64,000 nt of DNA from Roseomonas aeriglobus (lineage in GTDB: Bacteria; Pseudomonadota; Alphaproteobacteria; Sphingomonadales; Sphingomonadaceae): assembly GCA_016937575.1 (NCBI GenBank), contig JAFHKN010000002.1, positions 3,593,001 to 3,657,000 of the forward strand, read 5' to 3'. A program made the translations under genes and the position numbers. Below are positions 39,198 through 47,623 of the stretch, piece after piece (the stretch's first letter is position 1; every line of letters starts with the position of its first letter). Below the pieces are notes generated by a model. The model did not search any database and was not told the origin of the DNA. It worked only from the letters and a program-made list of their open reading frames with translations.

Positions 39198-40119
39198 CCG
39201 ACCGCTGCCCCACATGTCGCTCGCCGCGCGCTTCCGCCAGCGCGGCCTGTTTCGCCCGCTCGGCATAGCCCGCGCGTTGCGTCGCGTCCCGCTGGTCGTG
39301 GCAGGCGGGACAGGCGACGCCCTCTTCGTACAAGGGGGACGCCCGGTCCTCGGGGCTGACCGGCATCCGGCACGCGCGGCACAGGCCGTGAGTGCCGAGT
39401 TCCAGACCATGGCCTACCGCGACGCGCTCATCGAACACGAAACATTCGCCGCGCCACAGACTCTCGGCAGGCGGTACATGCTCCAGATAATTCAGGATGC
39501 CGCCCTGCAGATGGTGGACGTCGGCGAAGCCTTCGGCCTTCACCAGCGCGGTCGCCTTTTCGCAGCGGATGCCGCCGGTGCAGAACATCGCGATCCGCTT
39601 GCCCTCTAGTCGCCCGCGGTTCTCGCGGACCCAGGCCGGAAAGTCGCGGAAGCTGTCGGTCGCGGGATCGACCGCGCCTGCGAACGTGCCGATCCGCACT
39701 TCATACGCGTTGCGGGTGTCGACGACGATGGTGTCGGGGTCCGCAATCAGCGCGTTCCAGTCCTCCGGCGCGACATACGTTCCGGCATCGGAAGCATCGA
39801 CCTCGGGCACGCCCATCGTCACGATCTCGCGCTTGATGCGCACCTTCATACGGTGGAACGGCGCGGCGGCGGCGCGGCTTTCGCGGCCGACCAGGCCGGC
39901 GCAGCCCGGCAGGTTCCGCAGATGGTCGAGCACCGCCTGCACCCCCGCATCGCTGCCGGCGATCGTCCCGTTCAACCCTTCGGTCGCGAGTAGTAGCGTG
40001 CCGTGGACGTCGTTGCGCTCGCACACGTCGAGCAGCGCCGGCTTGATCGCCGCGGGATCGGCAAAGGGCGTGAAACGATAGAGCGCGAGGACGCGGTAGG
40101 GCAGCGGGGGCGGAGACAC
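39187..40119 (-). CDS. trhO: tRNA uridine(34) hydroxylase, rhodanese family
   Basis: A 310-residue protein of the YceA/TrhO family, which hydroxylates U34 of some tRNAs to 5-hydroxyuridine. It has an N-terminal acylphosphatase-like part, the linking HRMKVRIKREIVTMG, a rhodanese domain with the catalytic loop FCTGGIRCEKA, and a C-terminal cysteine cluster (LCRACRMPVSPEDR and ACPACHDQRD) that could bind zinc. Length fits the family. Confidence 0.92.
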   Translation of the reverse strand: MSPPPLPYRVLALYRFTPFADPAAIKPALLDVCERNDVHGTLLLATEGLNGTIAGSDAGVQAVLDHLRNLPGCAGLVGRESRAAAAPFHRMKVRIKREIVTMGVPEVDASDAGTYVAPEDWNALIADPDTIVVDTRNAYEVRIGTFAGAVDPATDSFRDFPAWVRENRGRLEGKRIAMFCTGGIRCEKATALVKAEGFADVHHLQGGILNYLEHVPPAESLWRGECFVFDERVAVGHGLELGTHGLCRACRMPVSPEDRASPLYEEGVACPACHDQRDATQRAGYAERAKQAALAEARGERHVGQRSVRP

Positions 40120-40157
40120 GCGCGTCCCTTACCCGCCCCGGCCGCGGCGCTCAATCG

Positions 40158-42350
40158 TCAGAAGACAGGCTTCTCCTTCGCCACCATCGCTTCCCACGCC
40201 GCCTGGTCGGGCACGTCGCCGCCGCGATCCCAGGCCGACCCCGTGTAGTAGGTGAACGGCTGCCCCGGTGTGACGCGCACGAGGATCAGGTAATTCTCCG
40301 CATCTTCGGCAAAGCCGGCGATCATCTTCGGGTCGACCAGCACGGCGAGCCCCATGCGCCCATGATCGGCATTCTCCGCGCCCCAGAAGATCATCCGACC
40401 GTTCGACTGGTCACGGATGATCGTCGGGCGCGTGCCGGGCGCGCCGACCTTGCCGATGCCGATGCCGACGATCAGCGGCTCTTTGCTGTCCGATTGCAGC
40501 GTCGATCGCATCCGCGTGAAATGCGTGCCGAGCGGCAGTGCGAACTCGCGCGTCTCCCACACCTTGCGGACGACATCGACCGGCCAGGGGCGGTAATCGA
40601 CGCTGAACTGCGCCACGTCGCCGCCTGTCTGAGCGATGCGGTACGTCGAGAAATTGCGGCTGGTCCACAGCTTGTTCTGATACCAGATGCCCAGGCCCCC
40701 GGCCCCGCGGGTGCGGCCGACGTCGTAGAAGTCCAGCCCCTCGCCACGGTCGGTGTGATAGTTGGGGAATTTCAGCTGCCGGTCCATGAACGGCCAGCGC
40801 ACGCGCTTTGCCCAGGCGTCGATGCCCGATCCCGACGGCGGCTCCTTCGCCTCCAGCGCGGGGCCGTAGATGCGGTGCGCGACCAGGTCGTTCTCCCACA
40901 GCAGGTCGTCGAGCCGGTCGGGCGCGAAGCGGGCGACCGCGCGGCGGCGCTGTTCGTCCGGCGGCGGGGGCGCGAGCGGGGCGACTTCGGGCGCACGGCC
41001 GAGCGTCGCGGGTTCGTAGCTGAGCTTGGCGACTGCGGCCATCTCCTCGGCGCGTCGGGCCTGTTCCTCGGCACCGACGACGGTCGCGGGTGCCGGCGGC
41101 TGGGGGGTGGTCGCGGCGATCCGCGCGGGTGTGTCCGGACCCGGCTCGGCCCGGGGCAGCGTCTGCACCGGACCGTTGAGGTCGGCGATCTCCAGTGCGG
41201 CGAGGATATAGGCGCCATTGGCATAGGGCCCGGTTTCCTCCGGGCGGGTGTGGACCGGCTGGTCCCCGGTCTTCTGCGCCGCGCCCAGTTGCCCATCGGG
41301 CGTCAGCTGGCGATTGAGCGCCGCCCAGCCTTTCAGCACCCGCGGCAGATAGGTCGCGCGGTCGAGCAACCCGTGATTGATCCCCCACGCCATGCCATAG
41401 ACGAAGAAGGCGGAGCCCGACGTTTCCGCCTCCGGATAGGCCTCGGGTGCAAGCAGGCTGGCTGGCCACAGTCCGTCCGGGCGCTGTACCTCGGCGATGC
41501 GACCGATCAGCGTGCGGAACAGGTCGGTGTAATAGGCGCGGCCTGCATGATCGGCCGGCATCGCCTCCAGCCAGCGTGCGAGGCCACCGACCACCCAGCC
41601 ATTGCCGCGCGACCAGAAGATAGGTTGGCCGTTCGCCTCCCTGCGATCGAGGAACCGCGCGTCGCGAAAGAACAGCCGGTGCTGCGGCGACCACAGCAGC
41701 CTGGCCGTCCGTCGCCATTCCTTGTCGGCGGCGGCGAGATATTTCGGATCGCGCGTGATCGCCGACATCCGCGCCAACACCGGCGGCGCCATGAACAGCG
41801 CGTCGCACCACCACCAGATCAGCGCCGGCGTCTCCGTGGCGCGCGCCAGATGCGGCACCTGCCAGTCGAGCCGCTGGCGTAAGGGGAGGATCGTCCCCTC
41901 CTGCCGGCGTCGCGAATAGAGTTCGGCGTACAGGTCGCCGATCGCGATATCGTCGGCGTTGAGCATCGTCGCCCCCGACTTCGCGCCGCGGACGCTGTAG
42001 TTATAATGCTCGGCGACGGCCGTCAGGAATCGTAACGTCCGCGGATCCTCCGACACCCGCGCCAGCCGCGCCGCGCCGACATAGTAGGCCGCCGACACCC
42101 AGTTCGAGGACATGTGATCGAGCGCCCCGCCGGTCGAGACGGGGATGGGCTTGCGGGCCATTGCCGCGATCTGCGCGGCGGAGACATATTCGGCCATCCG
42201 CACCGCTTCCTCGCGGGTCGGCAGGCGGTCGGTGACGATCGTCGGGCGCGGAAGCGGGGTCAGCCAGGCGGCGTCGATGCCGGGCGGCACTTGCGCGGTG
42301 GCGGGCGCGGCGAGCGTGAGGGCGATGGCGGCAAGGGGGAGGCGGATCAT
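40158..42350 (-). CDS. GH105 unsaturated uronyl hydrolase fused to DUF4861
   Basis: A 730-residue secreted protein with a signal peptide (LPLAAIALTLAAPATAQ). Residues about 40-440 are a six-hairpin GH88/GH105-type domain (MSSNWVSAAYYVGAARL, WWWCDALFMAPPVLARM, PIFWSRGNGWVVGGLARW, EAETSGSAFFVYGMAWGIN), removing the unsaturated uronic acid left by pectin lyases. The C-terminal part (about 480-730) matches DUF4861 (AKRVRWPFMDRQLKFPN, GIWYQNKLWTSRNF). The start at 42350 has GTGGAGA upstream; the longer frame to 42560 is repeat A. It is downstream of the PL22 gene. Confidence 0.85.
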   Translation of the reverse strand: MIRLPLAAIALTLAAPATAQVPPGIDAAWLTPLPRPTIVTDRLPTREEAVRMAEYVSAAQIAAMARKPIPVSTGGALDHMSSNWVSAAYYVGAARLARVSEDPRTLRFLTAVAEHYNYSVRGAKSGATMLNADDIAIGDLYAELYSRRRQEGTILPLRQRLDWQVPHLARATETPALIWWWCDALFMAPPVLARMSAITRDPKYLAAADKEWRRTARLLWSPQHRLFFRDARFLDRREANGQPIFWSRGNGWVVGGLARWLEAMPADHAGRAYYTDLFRTLIGRIAEVQRPDGLWPASLLAPEAYPEAETSGSAFFVYGMAWGINHGLLDRATYLPRVLKGWAALNRQLTPDGQLGAAQKTGDQPVHTRPEETGPYANGAYILAALEIADLNGPVQTLPRAEPGPDTPARIAATTPQPPAPATVVGAEEQARRAEEMAAVAKLSYEPATLGRAPEVAPLAPPPPDEQRRRAVARFAPDRLDDLLWENDLVAHRIYGPALEAKEPPSGSGIDAWAKRVRWPFMDRQLKFPNYHTDRGEGLDFYDVGRTRGAGGLGIWYQNKLWTSRNFSTYRIAQTGGDVAQFSVDYRPWPVDVVRKVWETREFALPLGTHFTRMRSTLQSDSKEPLIVGIGIGKVGAPGTRPTIIRDQSNGRMIFWGAENADHGRMGLAVLVDPKMIAGFAEDAENYLILVRVTPGQPFTYYTGSAWDRGGDVPDQAAWEAMVAKEKPVF

Positions 42351-42378
42351 TGTGTCTCCACTCAAGAAACGAAAAAAT

Positions 42379-42477
42379 CCCGTTCGTGCTGAGCCTGTCG
42401 AAGCACCGTACTTTGTGCCGCGAGCGGTGCGCGGGCGTATCGGAGAACGGTGCTTCGACAAGCTCAGCACGAACGGG
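42379..42477. repeat. Palindromic repeat, family A, copy 2
   Basis: Arms of 31 bases (CCCGTTCGTGCTGAGCCTGT onward on the left, its complement on the right) pair with a single mismatch around a core with TTTGTGCCGCGAGCG and GGGCGTATCGG. It lies 28 bases before the GH105 start codon, within the presumed operon. Confidence 0.88.
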
Positions 42478-42490
42478 AAGGGAGAAGAAG

Positions 42491-43837
42491 TCACGCCTTC
42501 GCGACCTCGACCGCGTACACATGGTTTGCCCCATGCATGTTCGACACGAACACGATCCACTTGCCATCCGGCGTGAAGGTCAAATTCGGCTCCAGCCGGT
42601 AATCATGTCCCGACAGGTCGACCAACCGTTCGCGCCGCATGACCTCGCACGTAATCAGGTCGGCCCGATAATTTTCGGGCTCGGCGTCGGGCACCGGTTC
42701 GGGCCGCAGCAGTGACAGCCATTTGCCGTCCTGGGCATGCGCGACCATGTCGGCGTCGCCGCCGTCGCTGGCGAACAGCTTGCCGTCCATCGACCGGTTG
42801 AAATGCACGCCCCAGTCGTCGCGATCGACCAGCCGGTACACGCGCTTGCCCGTCGCCAGATCGACCGAGGCGACCCAGAACACCTGCCCCCGCGGCGTCT
42901 GCAGGTCGTAATAGACCTCGCGCCCATCCGCGCCGAACCATTCGTGACCGAAGATTTCGAAGTTCATCGTGCGATCATGCGTGCGACGCAGGTCGCTGCC
43001 GTCGACCCGCATCGTCCACATCCGGTCGACGCGGTCCCACGGTCCTTCGTGGCAAAAGATGAGGCGCGTCGGGTCGGTCGGTGAGAATTGGGTATGGCCG
43101 ATCCACTCGTTGGTCTTGTGGATGACGCGCCGTTCGCCCGTCTTCAGATCGAGGACGAAGATCTCCATTGGATATCGCGCCGCCCAGCGCTGAAGCATCC
43201 GAACGCCCTTGGCCTTGGCGAAATTGAGCGGCTTTCCGTCGGGCCCGGTCGCGGCATATTCGGCCTGGTCGAACTTGCGGTTCCGCACGTCGGCGACGCC
43301 GGGTTGCAGCGGTTGCGAGCCATAGGCGACGAAGCCCAGCATCAACGTGTCGTCGGCGTTCAGCGAATTAAGGACGCCGTTCGGCATCCGGGCGACCTGC
43401 CGTGCCTTGCCGCTGTCGATATCGACCGCAAAGATCGTGCGGCCGCGGTCCATCGGCTGCCCCTCGCCGGGGTCGCTCACCGAATAGAACAGGGTGCGCG
43501 ACCGGCGCGCGGTGAACATCAGTTCGGCACGCGTATCGGCGACGAGCGTACGCAGCCTGCGCGTCTTCAGGTCGACGACCGCGATCCCCTCGGGCACTGA
43601 CATCGCCATCAGGTCGCCTTGGGGGCTGAAGCTATTCTTGTAGAAGTACAGCTTGCCACCCCCGCCATCGGGGCTCAGCCGGACAATGCGGTGGCCCGTC
43701 TTCGGGTCGACCCACTCGCGCGGTGGCGGGCCGGCGGGCCTGGGGGCGGGCGTCTGCGCGGCGACCTGGGTCGCGGCGAGCGCGACCGATCCGCCCACCA
43801 GACCCTTCAGCACATCGCGCCGGCTCTCGTTCGTCAT
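42491..43837 (-). CDS. Oligogalacturonide lyase (PL22) with a Tat-type signal
   Basis: A 448-residue seven-bladed beta-propeller lyase. Repeated blade ends (VVDLKTRRLRTLVADTR, FAVDIDSGKARQVARM, FVLDLKTGERRVIHKTN) and the active-site-rich WIGHTQFSPTDPTRLIFCHE and NFEIFGHEWFGADG resemble Ogl, which splits oligogalacturonides. Unlike the cytosolic enterobacterial enzyme it starts MTNESRRDVLKGLVGGSVAL, a twin-arginine signal. The ATG at 43837 has AAGGA 7 bases upstream; an ATG at 43852 overlaps the previous stop and is an alternative. Confidence 0.85.
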   Translation of the reverse strand: MTNESRRDVLKGLVGGSVALAATQVAAQTPAPRPAGPPPREWVDPKTGHRIVRLSPDGGGGKLYFYKNSFSPQGDLMAMSVPEGIAVVDLKTRRLRTLVADTRAELMFTARRSRTLFYSVSDPGEGQPMDRGRTIFAVDIDSGKARQVARMPNGVLNSLNADDTLMLGFVAYGSQPLQPGVADVRNRKFDQAEYAATGPDGKPLNFAKAKGVRMLQRWAARYPMEIFVLDLKTGERRVIHKTNEWIGHTQFSPTDPTRLIFCHEGPWDRVDRMWTMRVDGSDLRRTHDRTMNFEIFGHEWFGADGREVYYDLQTPRGQVFWVASVDLATGKRVYRLVDRDDWGVHFNRSMDGKLFASDGGDADMVAHAQDGKWLSLLRPEPVPDAEPENYRADLITCEVMRRERLVDLSGHDYRLEPNLTFTPDGKWIVFVSNMHGANHVYAVEVAKA

Positions 43838-43848
43838 CGCTGCATCCT

Positions 43849-46086
43849 TCATGGCGCGGGGGTCAGGCCTTCGGCGCGGACGCGCCAGCCGGTTTTGGGA
43901 AAGCCGGGGGCGGGGCCGTGAGACCCGTCCCAGCCGCCCGCCATTAGCCCGACCGCCATCAGCAGTGCGCCGTTGGACGGGAAATAGGTCTCGGCCGCGC
44001 GCTTGTAGCCGGGTCCGTCGGGGTTCTTCTCCATCGCGACGCCACCCGCGCCGCCGCTGGTTGGCACCAGGTCCGCGGCATGCGCGTCGAGGTGCACGCG
44101 CGGCGTCATGCCGGTCACACCCCATTGGTTGTTCTTTTGTGGGGTGAACAGCCAGTCGACCGCCTTGTCGGGCATTCCCAGCCGCGCGGCGGTCATCGCC
44201 ATCATCGGGAAATCCCAGCCCCAGGTCTGGCGCAGGTCCCAATGCGCTTCGGTCGCGGCAAAGGTGCGACGCATCGTCGCCGGATCGATTCGCGCGCCGG
44301 GAATGAAGCCATAGGCCATCAGGAACGAGGGGTGATCGCGGTTGCGGCACGGCAGGGCTTCGGCCTTGCCCTTGCAGGCGGGCGAGGCGGCGGTGCGCCA
44401 GAAATCGGGCAGGCTTTCGACCGGAAGGTAGAGGCCATCGCGGGTCGGCGGCGGGGCAATGCGCGCGAGCGTCCGGTCCCAGTCGGCGCGGCGCTTCAGG
44501 CCGCGCCGCTCGCGCCAGACTTGCGCCGTCGTCAGCCCCCAGCGGAAATATTCGACCTCGAAGGTCGGATTTCTGGTCGTCAGCGGATCGTAATTCTCCT
44601 GCGCCGGGATTAGCGGCGGGCCGAGGTCTCGCCCGTCCAGCGGCCACTCGGCAAGCAGCGTCGCCGTCTCCTCGACCAGCTGCGCATAGCGATCGAGCGT
44701 CGCCCGGTCGTGGCGGGTGCGCCAGACGAGTTCGGCGAGCAGGATCGGGTGGGGCTGCTGCCACATCAGGAAGGGCGACACGGGACTCGGGCTGTTGCGC
44801 CCCTCCGGCCCGACCATCTTCGGCCACCAGGCGCCAGAGATGCGGTGGCGGGCGGCTTCGGCGCGCGCCTTGGGCAGGTGCTGGACGTACCAGCCCAGAC
44901 TCCGCTCGAGCAGGTCAGGGCGCCCCCACATCGCCTGCCAGCCGGCGTGCCAGGGGTGCATCTCGAGATGGAACTTGCCGAACCAGCTGTTCGAGAACAG
45001 CCCTTCCTCCTGTGGTGGAAGCTCGCCCGCGCCGTTGATCGCAGACAGATATTGCGACAGCACGACGCGGCGTTCCAGCTCCTGCGCGCGGGAATCGGTG
45101 CTCCCTGAGAAGTCGACCGCGCCACCCGTCGTCCAGAACCGCCGCCACGCCGCCGGGGTCGCGGTGGCGGTCGCGCCGAGCGCGGGCATCGCGGGGGCGG
45201 TCGCGCTGCGTTCGAAGCGGATGGCGACCGTCAAACGGTTACCGGTGCCGCTCGCGCTCAGGGCGGCGGGGCCGCTCTGTGCCACCCGGCCGTTGGCGGC
45301 GACGGTCGACCAATATCGCGTCGCGTCGATCGTGCGCGACAGGCGGATGCGGCTTGGCGTTCGGGCGAGGATCGCGGTCGTCCCGCCGGCATCGTCATCC
45401 CAGCGCGACGGATCGGGATTTACGCTCTCACTCACGCCCGGATAGCGCACGCTGACCGCCAGCCGCCTGCTCGCCACCAGCGGCGACGTGACATCGGCCT
45501 CGACCAAATCCTGCGTCGGGTGGACGTGTGTCACCACCGTCACCGGCTGGCCCGCATAGACGAACCGGCTGGTCAGCGTGCCGGTCCACAGGTCGAGCGT
45601 CTGGCGGGTCTGGGTCAGCTTCGCCGGGTCGGGCGCGGCACCGTCGATCGTCATCGCGACCCGGCCGAGCGAGATGCGATGCGGGTTCGCGCGCAGCCAG
45701 CCGAGCGCCGGATTGGTCTGCACCGCGTCGAAGCTTGTCATCCAGGCGTACGGTTGCTCACCCCGCCCCGCGACCGGCACCTGCACCAGCCCGTCCGCCT
45801 CGGCATAGCCTTTGGGGTTGGGGAAGCTGTGCCACGCCCATTGCGCCATCGTCAGCAGGGGCGCGAGTTCGGAGTAGAGGCTCGGGAAACTCTGCAGACC
45901 GGTGATATCGACGGTGAACCCCAGCGCGCCGTTGCCGAGCATGACCGGGGCATGGGGATCGGGCGCGGTCAGCGTGATCGCATGGCGGCGGACGAGCGCG
46001 GCGCGGTCGATCGGCTGGGCGGGCAGCGCGCTGGCGGCCAACGCGGTCGCGACGATGCCGAACGCAAACCGGGACGGCAATCGCAT
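43849..46086 (-). CDS. Secreted six-hairpin glycoside hydrolase-like protein, family not assigned
   Basis: A 745-residue protein with a signal peptide (GIVATALAASALPAQP). The N-terminal 270 residues look like a beta-sandwich (APVMLGNGALGFTVDITGLQ), and the rest like an (alpha/alpha)6 barrel (WFGKFHLEMHPWHAGWQAMW, PAQENYDPLTTRNPTFEVEY, TWGWDFPMMAMTAARLG), the layout of GH65/GH95-type enzymes, but I cannot place it in a family. It leads a minus-strand set with the PL22 and GH105 genes, so a pectin side-chain or oligomer is the likely substrate. Confidence 0.7.
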   Translation of the reverse strand: MRLPSRFAFGIVATALAASALPAQPIDRAALVRRHAITLTAPDPHAPVMLGNGALGFTVDITGLQSFPSLYSELAPLLTMAQWAWHSFPNPKGYAEADGLVQVPVAGRGEQPYAWMTSFDAVQTNPALGWLRANPHRISLGRVAMTIDGAAPDPAKLTQTRQTLDLWTGTLTSRFVYAGQPVTVVTHVHPTQDLVEADVTSPLVASRRLAVSVRYPGVSESVNPDPSRWDDDAGGTTAILARTPSRIRLSRTIDATRYWSTVAANGRVAQSGPAALSASGTGNRLTVAIRFERSATAPAMPALGATATATPAAWRRFWTTGGAVDFSGSTDSRAQELERRVVLSQYLSAINGAGELPPQEEGLFSNSWFGKFHLEMHPWHAGWQAMWGRPDLLERSLGWYVQHLPKARAEAARHRISGAWWPKMVGPEGRNSPSPVSPFLMWQQPHPILLAELVWRTRHDRATLDRYAQLVEETATLLAEWPLDGRDLGPPLIPAQENYDPLTTRNPTFEVEYFRWGLTTAQVWRERRGLKRRADWDRTLARIAPPPTRDGLYLPVESLPDFWRTAASPACKGKAEALPCRNRDHPSFLMAYGFIPGARIDPATMRRTFAATEAHWDLRQTWGWDFPMMAMTAARLGMPDKAVDWLFTPQKNNQWGVTGMTPRVHLDAHAADLVPTSGGAGGVAMEKNPDGPGYKRAAETYFPSNGALLMAVGLMAGGWDGSHGPAPGFPKTGWRVRAEGLTPAP

Positions 46087-46116
46087 CGCGTCTCTCCTCT
46101 TCGTCCCGCAATCTGG

Positions 46117-46128
46117 GACACCGGTGTC
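46117..46128. promoter_or_regulatory. Candidate operator upstream of the pectin-oligomer operon
   Basis: The perfect 12-base palindrome GACACCGGTGTC, 30 bases before the start of the 745-residue hydrolase gene, in the divergent region shared with a pectate lyase. A related AAAACCGGCTTT lies at 46204-46215. Central-CpG palindromes are typical of LacI-family repressors. Nothing else is seen in 46129-46286 beyond the presumed promoters. Confidence 0.45.
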
Positions 46129-46286
46129 AGGACAGCGCCGATCTGGCGGGGCGCTTGTCCTAAATCAGGCTGGTTCGCCTGATCTCCTGCCGATTGTGAT
46201 TGTAAAACCGGCTTTGACAGGTGAAATAGTGGGAACAAGGTTCGCATGCTAGGAAAATCTTCCGGCATGGAAAAGAGGAGAGGGCC

Positions 46287-47594
46287 ATGTGGGCAAAGAT
46301 CGGTAAGTTCGGGGCGATGACACTGGCGGCAGCGGCGGTCCCGCTCGCCTGGCCGGTGGTGGCAAAAGTCATCGGCACCAACCAGCCCGCGCCATCGTTG
46401 ACCCGAGAACGCATCTCGACGCTGCCGGTGCGCGAGCGTGCCGCCTGGCTTGCCTATCTCGCCCGATCCGAAGCCGCGATGCGCGCCGACCGCGCGTCGC
46501 TGGCGGCCGAACTCCGCCCCGGCGAAACGCCGCCCCCGCCGCCTCTCGCCAAAGCCGGGGGCCACAAGAACGCCCCGCTCGACCGCGATGTGGTGTGGTA
46601 TACGTCGGCAGAGGCCAAGCGGATCGGCGACACCATCGTCAGCTTCCAGACTCCTGCCGGCGGGTGGAGTAAGAACCAGGACCGCGGCGGTCCGGCGCGC
46701 CTCCGTGGTCAGCGCTTCGCCAACGATGCCGAAACGATGGTGCTCGACCCCACCAACTTCGACGCGCCGGCCGACCGGTTCTGGACCTTCGTCGGCACGA
46801 TCGACAACGACGCGACGACGCACGAGATGCACTATCTCGGCCGCCTCGCCGCCGCCCTGCCGGGCCGCGACGGCGACCGCTATCGCGCCAGTTTCGTGAA
46901 GGGCGTGCGCTATCTGCTCGCCGCGCAATATCCCAACGGCGGCTGGCCGCAGGTCTATCCGCTGGAAGGCGGCTTCCACGACGGCATCACCTTCAACGAC
47001 AATGGCGTGGCGCTCGTTGCGATGCTGCTGGAGGATGTGGCGGAGCACGCCACGTACCGCTTCGTCCCCGCCGACCTGCGGACAAAGGCCCGTACCGCGG
47101 TTGCCCGGGCGACCGATGTCATCCTGCGGGCGCAGGTCCGCCAGAACGGCCGTCTGACCGGCTGGCCGCAACAGGTCGACGCGCTGACGCTCGCGCCGAT
47201 CTCCGCCCGCAACTACGAACCGCGCTCGATCGCCAGCGGCGAGACGACCGACATCCTGATGTTCCTGATGCGGCAACCCCGCCCGACCCCGGCGATGCGC
47301 ACGGCGATCGACGCCGGCGTCGCGTGGCTGCAGTCGGTCGCGGTGAACGACGTTGCCTTCACCCGCACGGCCGAGGGGCGCAAGCTGCTCCCTAAGGCCG
47401 GGGCGGGCCCACTCTGGTCGCGCAACTACGACCTCGTTACCGGCAAGCCGATCTTCGGCGACAAGGACAAGTCGATCCACGACGATGTCAACGGCATCTC
47501 AGAAGGCCGGCGCAACGGCTATAGCTGGTGGATGGACGTGCCCAAGCGCGCGATCGCGGCATATCCGGCGTGGCAGGCGCGGGTGACGGGCTGA
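46287..47594 (+). CDS. Secreted pectate lyase, PL10 family
   Basis: A 435-residue protein with an N-terminal hydrophobic export signal (GAMTLAAAAVPLAWPVVA). PL10 signatures are all present: FQTPAGGWSKNQ, GTIDNDATTHEMHYL, AAQYPNGGWPQVYPLEGGFH, ITFNDNG, the catalytic-region ISARNYEPRSIASGET and the final KSIHDDVNGISEGRRNGYSW. PL10 enzymes cleave de-esterified homogalacturonan by beta-elimination with calcium. A DUF4450 gene follows 29 bases later. A second PL10 gene lies at 54722. Confidence 0.92.
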   Translation: MWAKIGKFGAMTLAAAAVPLAWPVVAKVIGTNQPAPSLTRERISTLPVRERAAWLAYLARSEAAMRADRASLAAELRPGETPPPPPLAKAGGHKNAPLDRDVVWYTSAEAKRIGDTIVSFQTPAGGWSKNQDRGGPARLRGQRFANDAETMVLDPTNFDAPADRFWTFVGTIDNDATTHEMHYLGRLAAALPGRDGDRYRASFVKGVRYLLAAQYPNGGWPQVYPLEGGFHDGITFNDNGVALVAMLLEDVAEHATYRFVPADLRTKARTAVARATDVILRAQVRQNGRLTGWPQQVDALTLAPISARNYEPRSIASGETTDILMFLMRQPRPTPAMRTAIDAGVAWLQSVAVNDVAFTRTAEGRKLLPKAGAGPLWSRNYDLVTGKPIFGDKDKSIHDDVNGISEGRRNGYSWWMDVPKRAIAAYPAWQARVTG

Positions 47595-47623
47595 GCGACC
47601 AAACGGTGATCGGAAGGAAGATC

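Noticed and set aside
42351..42560. A 70-residue N-terminal extension of the GH105 protein.
   Set aside because: It is translated from palindromic repeat A and precedes a clear signal peptide at 42350.
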